Below are positions 1-5,201 of a stretch of DNA of 5,980 nucleotides, piece after piece (the stretch's first letter is position 1; each line of letters opens with the position of its first letter). The notes beneath the pieces are model-generated. The model made no database searches. It saw nothing but the letters and a program-made list of their open reading frames with translations, and was not told the DNA's origin. Position numbers and translations under genes: made by a program. This stretch comes from Novosphingobium sp. GTDB lineage: Bacteria; Pseudomonadota; Alphaproteobacteria; Sphingomonadales; Sphingomonadaceae. The DNA lies in contig JADYXV010000124.1 in the NCBI GenBank assembly GCA_020853995.1, forward strand, positions 1 to 5,980, written 5' to 3'.

Positions 1-979
1 CCAGATCGGCAAAGCCAAGGTCAAGCGTTGCCCGTCCGGAAACCGTGGTCTGCTTGCTCTTGTTGAACAACGGGCGGTTCAAGCGGACGCTGTAGTTATC
101 TTCACCCGGCGTAATGCCGACAAGGCTCGGGGCGAGAGGTGTACCGAAAATGGCAGCGCCAGCGGGGGTGGCGCGATAAGTGCGGGCAAAGCCATTGCTT
201 TCGCTGACCGTGTGGCTTGCGATCACGTCAAATTTCAAAGTATCGGACGGTTCGAATTCGAGACGCCCGCGTACGCCATAGCTTTTGTCATTGTTCAGGC
301 GCGAACCATCTTCGAGATTGCGGATGTATCCTTTGCGGTCAGCGTAAAACCCGTTCACGCGGAAGCCAACGCCAGAGCCCAATGGCCCTGCGATTGAACC
401 TTCGACGCGAAGTTCGTCATCCGTAGTGGCGGTGCCGGTTATGGCACCGGTCAACTCATCGGTTGCACCACGCGAAACAATATTGACCGCACCTGCAGAT
501 GCGTTCTTGCCGAACAGTGTGCCCTGCGGCCCACGCAACACTTCGATCCGCGCAATATCGCTCAAGCCCGAAAACGCTTGTGCTTGCTGGAGCAAGGGGA
601 CATCGTCAACGATGACGGCAACCGATGGCTCAATCGCGGTGCTGAAAGATACAGTACCGATGCCGCGCAGGTTGAGCGAGTTGTTGGTGGGCACGTTGCC
701 CTGGGTGAGGGTCAGGCTGGGTGCGAGGCGAGGAAGGTCTGCTACCGTCGAGACATTACGGTTGGTAAGGGCTTCACCGCTCAACGCCGTAACGGCGACA
801 GCGACGTCCTGCATGTTTTGCTCGCGCTTTTGCGCGGTAACAATGATTTCGGCTAGGCCTGTATTCGCTTCTTCGGCTGAAGTCTGGGGTGAACCGTCCT
901 GTCCAGCGTTTTGCGCAAAGGCGAATCCAGGCACGAGCGCGATGGCGGTAGCCGACAACAGCAGTTTATGAAGCGTCAC
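1..979 (-). CDS. TonB-dependent outer-membrane receptor, N-terminal 326 residues (3' end outside window)
   Basis: Energy-coupled outer-membrane importer that takes up a ligand using TonB/ExbBD. Reading from 979 downward, the protein opens with a Sec signal peptide (MTLHKLLLSATAIALVPGFAFA, cleavage after AFA at about residue 22), then a short linker and a TonB box-like segment at residues 44-50 (EIIVTAQ). The plug domain spans roughly residues 50-170 and includes LRGIG (104-108) and the family hallmark IEVLRGPQGTLFGKN (145-159), followed by AGAVNIVS. After about residue 175 alternating amphipathic strands mark the start of the beta barrel. No N-terminal STN signalling domain is present, so surface signalling through an anti-sigma factor is unlikely. 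The start is GTG at 979-977, preceded by GGGAGAG at 990-984; the nearby ATG at 992 is out of frame. It diverges from the hexuronate transporter gene, which suggests carbohydrate rather than iron uptake, but the ligand cannot be read from the sequence. The reading frame is open to the left edge. Confidence 0.95.
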   Translation of the reverse strand, partial: MTLHKLLLSATAIALVPGFAFAQNAGQDGSPQTSAEEANTGLAEIIVTAQKREQNMQDVAVAVTALSGEALTNRNVSTVADLPRLAPSLTLTQGNVPTNNSLNLRGIGTVSFSTAIEPSVAVIVDDVPLLQQAQAFSGLSDIARIEVLRGPQGTLFGKNASAGAVNIVSRGATDELTGAITGTATTDDELRVEGSIAGPLGSGVGFRVNGFYADRKGYIRNLEDGSRLNNDKSYGVRGRLEFEPSDTLKFDVIASHTVSESNGFARTYRATPAGAAIFGTPLAPSLVGITPGEDNYSVRLNRPLFNKSKQTTVSGRATLDLGFADL

Positions 980-1011
980 TTTTCTCTCCCATGAAAAATT
1001 TGGCAGGCTTG

Positions 1012-1024
1012 TTGGTCTGACCGC
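1012..1024. promoter_or_regulatory. Candidate repressor operator, TTGGT-CTG-ACC palindrome (FadR-type GntR-like)
   Basis: The sequence TTGGTCTGACCGC contains the inverted repeat GGTC-T-GACC. The pattern TTGGTnnnACC resembles operators of FadR-subfamily GntR regulators. The E. coli uronate repressors UxuR and ExuR recognise a related TTGGT...ACCAA palindrome (recalled family knowledge); here the last two bases of the right arm do not match. It lies between the TTGACA box and the receptor start codon, where a bound protein would block transcription. No regulator gene is in the window, so the assignment is inferred. Confidence 0.4.
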
Positions 1025-1050
1025 ATCGCGTCTGAGGTCGGCATTGTCAA
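1022..1050 (-). promoter_or_regulatory. Candidate housekeeping promoter of the receptor gene
   Basis: On the minus strand a perfect -35 consensus TTGACA lies at 1050-1045. Seventeen bases further on, the -10 position (1027-1022) reads GATGCG, a poor match to TATAAT. Strong -35 boxes with degenerate -10 boxes are common in alphaproteobacteria. Transcription would start near 1015, about 35 bases upstream of the GTG start codon, placing the palindrome at 1012-1024 over the start site. The position relative to the gene is good but the -10 match is weak. Confidence 0.4.
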
Positions 1051-1123
1051 GCCAAAGATTGCGATAAGTTTTCAGATATTTCTATCAGGCAACGCACAAA
1101 TTGACTCTACCGTCATTGTTCGC

Positions 1124-1154
1124 TTGCCAATCTGGTAAAAAATCGCTGTATTAT
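1124..1154 (+). promoter_or_regulatory. Weak candidate promoter of exuT-GH3
   Basis: TTGCCA at 1124-1129 could serve as a -35 box, with TATTAT at 1149-1154 (five of six bases of the consensus) as a -10 box. The 19-base spacer is longer than ideal; the alternative TGTATT at 1147-1152 has a 17-base spacer but a poorer match. If used, it would leave a leader of about 190 nt before the exuT ATG. The TGGTAA arm at 1133-1138 lies within the spacer. I see no better promoter closer to the gene. Confidence 0.25.
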
Positions 1155-1201
1155 CGGCCTTACCAAAAATAAGTGTCTGGCGGGATGAAGGGAGGTCGAA
1201 A

Positions 1202-1212
1202 TGCTGACAGCA
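1202..1212. repeat. Perfect 11-bp inverted repeat TGCTG-A-CAGCA
   Basis: Five-base arms TGCTG and CAGCA flank a single A. The element lies about 140 bp upstream of the exuT ATG in non-coding sequence. It may be a transcription-factor site; it is short enough that chance cannot be excluded. Confidence 0.3.
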
Positions 1213-1354
1213 AGGGCGATCAGGGGCGCATTGCAGCTTATACCTGCTATTTTGTCCGTTCAGGCCTTTAAGCAAAAAGCATCCCTTGCGCTTAGGCCCG
1301 ATTCGAAATGGGATGGCATTGCGCTGACATCATCCAAGCCGACGGACACACAAC

Positions 1355-2605
1355 ATGCTTAAGAAACTCCCGCTGCGCTGGTGGATTATCGCGCTCATCA
1401 CACTCGGCACGATCCTCAACTATCTCGCGCGCTCGACGCTCTCGGTAGCGGCACCCACGCTCAAGACCGAATTCGCGATGACGACCGAGCAATACAGCTG
1501 GGTTATCCTTGCCTTTCAGGCGACCTACACCGTGATGCAAACAGTGGCAGGCGCAGTGCTGGATGCCCTTGGCACGCGGATCGGCTTTTTCGTATTTGCC
1601 GTAGGCTGGGCGGTAAGCAACATGGCGCACGCCTTTGCCACGGGCTGGATGAGCCTCGCGGTGTTTCGTGCTGCGCTGGGCGCAACAGAAGCAGCTGCAA
1701 TTCCTGCCGGGACCAAGACCGTGGCGCAATGGTTTCCGGCCAAAGAACGCCCGCTTGCCACCAGCTTGTTCCAGATGGGCACCAGTGTCGGAAACATGAT
1801 CGCACCACCGTTGGTCGCGTTTTGCATCCTTGCCTGGAACTGGCAGGCCGCGTTTATTGTCACCGGTGCGCTCAGCCTTGTCTGGGCAGCTATGTGGTGG
1901 GTCGGCTATCGCGATCCGGCCGAGCATCCCCGGCTTTCGCAGGCTGAACGTGATGCATTGATCACGATGAACCAGCCCGATGCTACCAAGCCTGCAACCA
2001 AATCGGACGTGCTGCGCAGCCGGTCATTCTGGGCCATTGCCGTGCCGCGCTTTCTGGCGGAACCGGCATGGCAGACCTTCAACTTCTTTATCCCGCTTTA
2101 TCTGGTTGCGGTGTGGAAACTTGATCTGAAATCCATCGCGCTGTGGGCTTGGTTGCCGTTTCTGGCTGCAGATTTCGGTAGCCTTGCTGCCGGTCTGCTT
2201 CCGCCTTGGTTGATGGCGCGCGGAAAATCGCTGCTTTCTTCCCGCAAGATCACGATGACGCTGGGAGCGTTGTGCATGGTCGGGCCGGCCTGCATCGGGC
2301 TGGCAACGTCACCCGGAATGGCCATCGCCCTGTTCTGCGTCGGCGGTTTTGCACACCAATTGCTGAACGGCGCGCTGATAACCTTGTGCGCAGACGTGTT
2401 CGACAGCCGCACCGTTGGCACGGCAAGTGGCATGGCGGGCACATCGGCATGGATCGGCGGGATGCTGTTCACGCTGCTGATCGGGCAAAGCGCTGACCTG
2501 TTCGGCTACAACCCGCTGTTCGTTGCGCTGGCGGGGTTGGATCTGCTGGCAGCGGTGGTGCTGTGGATGCTGCTAAAATCAGGAAGCAACAGCAAGGCCA
2601 CCTGA
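1355..2605 (+). CDS. exuT: ExuT-like hexuronate transporter, MFS anion:cation symporter family
   Basis: Inner-membrane symporter, 416 residues, predicted to bring glucuronate or galacturonate into the cytoplasm with protons. The protein has the hydrophobic profile of a 12-helix MFS transporter. It matches my recollection of E. coli ExuT almost end to end: the opening LRWW-IALITLGT, NYLARSTLSVAAP (22-34), the loop 2-3 motif GAVLDALGTRIG (66-77), the AAAIPAGTKTVAQWFPAKER block (113-132), PRFLAEPAW (231-239), CVGGFAHQ and NGALITL near the C-terminal half, and a PLFVALAGLDLL end. Arg26, Arg105 and Glu112 sit where the related galactonate transporter DgoT has its substrate and proton-coupling residues. 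The DgoT first-helix Asp is Ala25 here; ExuT itself also lacks it, as I recall. The ATG at 1355 is the first start after an in-frame TGA at 1325. Its ribosome binding site is weak (GACGGA at 1341-1346). The GH3 gene follows after 32 nt, suggesting an operon. The exact uronate is not determinable from sequence. Confidence 0.9.
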   Translation: MLKKLPLRWWIIALITLGTILNYLARSTLSVAAPTLKTEFAMTTEQYSWVILAFQATYTVMQTVAGAVLDALGTRIGFFVFAVGWAVSNMAHAFATGWMSLAVFRAALGATEAAAIPAGTKTVAQWFPAKERPLATSLFQMGTSVGNMIAPPLVAFCILAWNWQAAFIVTGALSLVWAAMWWVGYRDPAEHPRLSQAERDALITMNQPDATKPATKSDVLRSRSFWAIAVPRFLAEPAWQTFNFFIPLYLVAVWKLDLKSIALWAWLPFLAADFGSLAAGLLPPWLMARGKSLLSSRKITMTLGALCMVGPACIGLATSPGMAIALFCVGGFAHQLLNGALITLCADVFDSRTVGTASGMAGTSAWIGGMLFTLLIGQSADLFGYNPLFVALAGLDLLAAVVLWMLLKSGSNSKAT

Positions 2606-2624
2606 AAAAATAATATAAACGGTT

Positions 2625-2629
2625 GAGGA
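2625..2629 (+). promoter_or_regulatory. Ribosome binding site fixing the GH3 start
   Basis: GAGGA lies eight bases before the ATG at 2638. It favours that ATG over the in-frame TTG at 2623, which overlaps the site and would add an unneeded MRIRY extension to the signal peptide. The surrounding 32-nt gap after the exuT stop is AT-rich (ATAATATAAAC) and contains no hairpin followed by a T-run, so read-through from exuT is likely. Confidence 0.75.
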
Positions 2630-2637
2630 TCAGATAT

Positions 2638-5166
2638 ATGACATTGTCTTTTAAGCGCAAACTGGACAGCGCGGCCGGAGCGATGGCGATTGCACTCGCG
2701 TCTCCGGCCTATGCCCAGACCCCGCTACCATGGCTGGCACCCGATATCATGGCCGAGGTGAACGCCGCAGGCGATGACGTGTCACGGGAAGCTGTCGCTT
2801 ATCGCCGCGCAAAGGCATTGCTTGCCGCCATGACGCTGGACCAGAAGTTGCAGCAACTGACAGGCGCCCGGCCAGAGATCCTGCCAGACCTGCCGTCTTG
2901 CTATGGTGCACGTCATGTCACCGGTATCGCTGCGCTTGGCATTCCGACTTTCCGCATCACCAATGGTCCGGTGGGTCTTGGCCAAAATGATTGCGTCTCG
3001 CCTGAAGTAGCCAATTTGAAGGCGGAGGGTCTTGGCTTCGGATCGGTCAACATCGGTGCTTACACCCATCCAAGCTCGGCCAAGGCCACAGCGTTGCCTT
3101 CTGCGATGGCAGCGGCTGCCTCCTTCGATCCTGCCGTAGCCGGCCTCTATGGCGAGGTAATCGCCACCGAGATGCACAACCTTGGCCTTCACGTCTTTGA
3201 AGCACCCGGCGTCAATCTTGCCCGCCTGCCGGTGCTGGGCCGCAACTTTGAATACTTCGGGGAAGACCCGTATTTGAGCGGGGTGATGGCAGTTGCCGAA
3301 ACGAAAGCGATTCAGGCGCGGGGCCTGATCGCTATGCCCAAGCACTATGCCGCCAACGAGCAGGAAACCAACCGTATGGCCATTCAGACCACGGTGGACC
3401 GGCAGGTTTTGCGCGAGTTGTATCTGCTGCCGTTCGAAATGGCGGTGAAGGATGGCAAGGCCGCATCGGTCATGTGCGCCTATAACTATGTGAACGGGCA
3501 ATCATCGTGCGAGAGCCGTGAATTGCTGACCGACATCCTGCGCAAGGACTGGGGCTTTACCGGCTATGTCCAGTCAGACTTCTTTGCGATGAAAAGCACG
3601 GTGGCAAGTCTTGCCAACGGCATGGATCATGAAATGCCGTTGCCAAATTTCTGGGCGCCGGAAAAGATCAAGGCCGCGCTTGCCAGCGGTGAGCTGACCC
3701 TTGCCCAGATCGATGAAGCGCTGGAACGGCGCTATACCCAAGCCTTCAAGGCGGGGGTCTTTGACCGCAAGCTGGAGCAATCGCCGATCGATTATGCCGC
3801 GGGTGGCAAGCTGGCGCGGGCCATCGGCGGGCGCGGGGCGGTGCTGTTGCAGAACAACGGGGCCTTGCCATTGTGCAGCGGGATCAAGTCGCTCGTCCTG
3901 ATCGGCAAGGCCAGCCAGGTCTATGCGCGGCAAGCGGTAGCAGGCGGCGCGGTGACGGGTGAGCCGATGGGATCGGGCGGCGGCAGTTCCGATGTTGTGC
4001 CCGCATATACGGTTTCCCCGGTTGAAGGCTTGCGCAGCGCCTTGAGCGCAACAGCAGCGGTGAAGCTGGTGCTGGTGGACGATGCCAATGCAACGGCGAC
4101 GGTTGACGGCGCACAAGTCTCCTTTGCCGATGCCGTTGCGGAAGCCGCCAAGGCCGATGCCGTCGTTATCATGGCGGGCACCATTTCCGAGGAAGGCGCA
4201 GACCGCGCAACCTTCACCGATACCAGCGGCCACCAGCTTGCCACACCTGCCGCCGAGGGCAGCAGTCTTGATTGGTATGCCGCACGCTCGAACGCCATTG
4301 CCACCAGCGGGGAAAAGAACACGGCACGCAACAGCCGCACCACGCAAATGATCGAGGCGGTGCTGGCCGCGCGCCCCGCATCGGGCAAGGCGATGGCCGC
4401 AAAAACAGTGCTGGTGCTGAAAGACAACGCTGGCGTCGCCATGCCAGCCTCGCTGGTCGGAGCCAAAGGCCCTGCCATCCTTGAAACGTGGTTTCCCGGG
4501 CAAGAAGACGGCAACATCGTGGCCGATGTGCTATTCGGACGGGTCAATCCGTCAGGCAAATTGCCGGTTACCTTCCCGCTGGCGGGCAAGGGCTTCCTTG
4601 ATAGTGTAACGGCGGCCCAGTTTCCCGGCGTGATGGACGAAGTCGGGAAGACGCAGACCGTATCCTACAGCGAAAAGCTGGCCATCGGCTATCGCTGGTA
4701 CGATGCCAACGTCAGCGGTGGCTGTGCGGTGCGGGCAGGGCGCAATCCTTGCGTGGCCTTCCCGTTCGGACATGGCCTGTCCTACACCACGTTCGCCCAA
4801 AGTGCGCCGAAGCTGGTTTTCGATGAGGCGAAAGCTGCATGGCGTGTGCAGGTGCAAGTGAAGAACAGCGGAAAGCTGGCCGGTGCCGAAGTGGTGCAAG
4901 TCTATGTGTCATTGCCGCAAAGCGCCAATGAAGCTGGTGCGGTGCAGCCTCCCAAGCGTCTGATCGGCTTCCAGCGGATCGAATTGCAGGCGGGCGCTTC
5001 CGGCATGGTAGAAATCGCCATCGATCCTGCCGCGACCAATCATCCGCTGGGTGTGTGGGATGAAAAGGTGCAGGCTTGGGTGATCCCGGCAGGCCGCGTT
5101 ACGGTTTATGCAGGGCGTTCTTCTGCACCAGCGGATCTGGTGCGGGCCGGATATATCGACCGGTAA
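2638..5166 (+). CDS. Secreted glycoside hydrolase family 3 enzyme (beta-glucosidase-like; substrate uncertain)
   Basis: Retaining exo-acting glycosidase, 842 residues, predicted periplasmic. A Sec signal peptide (residues 1-26, basic FKRK start, cleavage AYA|Q) has no lipobox Cys. The N-terminal GH3 barrel (about 55-365) contains RNFEYFGEDP (202-211), the sugar-binding KH pair (Lys235-His236) and the nucleophile Asp314 in GYVQSDFF. The C-terminal alpha/beta domain (about 390-660) includes VLLQNNGALPL (402-412) and ISEEGADR (516-523), where Glu519, or possibly Glu518, should be the acid/base; ETWFPGQEDGN follows from 616. PFGHGLSYTTF (709-719) leads into a fibronectin-III-like domain (about 725-836). 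No PA14 insert is evident. Paired Cys residues (for example GGC...NPC near 690-705) may form disulfides. Two usual subsite residues differ: Asn109 in TNGPVG where DGP is typical, and Phe315 where Trp normally follows the nucleophile. It lies 32 nt after exuT, so it may release uronates or trim a uronate-containing oligosaccharide. Family assignment is firm; a conventional beta-glucosidase or beta-xylosidase remains the default alternative. Confidence 0.93.
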   Translation: MTLSFKRKLDSAAGAMAIALASPAYAQTPLPWLAPDIMAEVNAAGDDVSREAVAYRRAKALLAAMTLDQKLQQLTGARPEILPDLPSCYGARHVTGIAALGIPTFRITNGPVGLGQNDCVSPEVANLKAEGLGFGSVNIGAYTHPSSAKATALPSAMAAAASFDPAVAGLYGEVIATEMHNLGLHVFEAPGVNLARLPVLGRNFEYFGEDPYLSGVMAVAETKAIQARGLIAMPKHYAANEQETNRMAIQTTVDRQVLRELYLLPFEMAVKDGKAASVMCAYNYVNGQSSCESRELLTDILRKDWGFTGYVQSDFFAMKSTVASLANGMDHEMPLPNFWAPEKIKAALASGELTLAQIDEALERRYTQAFKAGVFDRKLEQSPIDYAAGGKLARAIGGRGAVLLQNNGALPLCSGIKSLVLIGKASQVYARQAVAGGAVTGEPMGSGGGSSDVVPAYTVSPVEGLRSALSATAAVKLVLVDDANATATVDGAQVSFADAVAEAAKADAVVIMAGTISEEGADRATFTDTSGHQLATPAAEGSSLDWYAARSNAIATSGEKNTARNSRTTQMIEAVLAARPASGKAMAAKTVLVLKDNAGVAMPASLVGAKGPAILETWFPGQEDGNIVADVLFGRVNPSGKLPVTFPLAGKGFLDSVTAAQFPGVMDEVGKTQTVSYSEKLAIGYRWYDANVSGGCAVRAGRNPCVAFPFGHGLSYTTFAQSAPKLVFDEAKAAWRVQVQVKNSGKLAGAEVVQVYVSLPQSANEAGAVQPPKRLIGFQRIELQAGASGMVEIAIDPAATNHPLGVWDEKVQAWVIPAGRVTVYAGRSSAPADLVRAGYIDR

Positions 5167-5179
5167 GTGCGGATGGGGA

Positions 5180-5201
5180 GTCATTCCCGCGCGGGAATGG
5201 C
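5180..5201. terminator. 18-bp perfect palindrome at convergent gene ends, possible bidirectional terminator
   Basis: CATTCCCGCGCGGGAATG (5182-5199) is perfectly self-complementary. As RNA it can fold with a seven-base CATTCCC/GGGAATG stem and a GCGC loop, extended on the plus-strand transcript by a U-G and a G-C pair at 5180-5201. It lies 15 bases after the GH3 stop and covers the last five sense codons and the stop of the kinase gene. No T-run follows on either strand, so a classic intrinsic terminator is not supported; it may instead protect 3' ends or act with Rho. Confidence 0.45.

Larger units (their letters stand above)
980..1354. promoter_or_regulatory. Divergent intergenic regulatory region between receptor and exuT
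   Basis: This 375-bp stretch separates two genes that point away from each other and is clearly AT-richer than either. It must hold the promoters for both. Visible elements are the receptor ribosome binding site (984-990), a palindrome at 1012-1024, a TTGACA box at 1045-1050 on the minus strand, a weak plus-strand promoter candidate at 1124-1154, spaced TGGTAA/TTACCA arms at 1133-1165, a perfect 11-bp inverted repeat at 1202-1212 and an imperfect stem at 1264-1297. I find no convincing protein-coding gene or tRNA in it. The open frame on the minus strand (1072-1275) starts with TTG and resembles no protein family. Confidence 0.7.

Noticed and set aside
426..971. 181-codon open frame on the plus strand
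   Set aside because: It is antisense to the receptor gene, whose minus-strand translation has a signal peptide, TonB box and plug motifs. The plus-strand product shows no recognisable domain and reflects GC-rich third-position bias.
1075..1086. GATA-TTTC-TATC inverted repeat
   Set aside because: The arms are only four bases long in AT-rich sequence and the flanks do not extend the symmetry.
1072..1275. 67-codon minus-strand open frame inside the divergent intergenic region
   Set aside because: It starts with TTG, has no clear ribosome binding site or recognisable motif, and crosses the candidate exuT promoter elements.
1292..1927. 211-codon minus-strand open frame
   Set aside because: It is antisense to exuT; the peptide is rich in Arg, Cys and His with no domain, typical of a shadow frame.
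2623..2637. TTG at 2623 as the GH3 start codon
   Set aside because: It overlaps the GAGGA ribosome binding site that serves the ATG at 2638, and the later start gives a normal signal peptide.
2782..4589. Long minus-strand open frames (239, 309 and 222 codons) opposite the GH3 gene
   Set aside because: All lie antisense to a gene with complete GH3 catalytic motifs; their products show no family resemblance.
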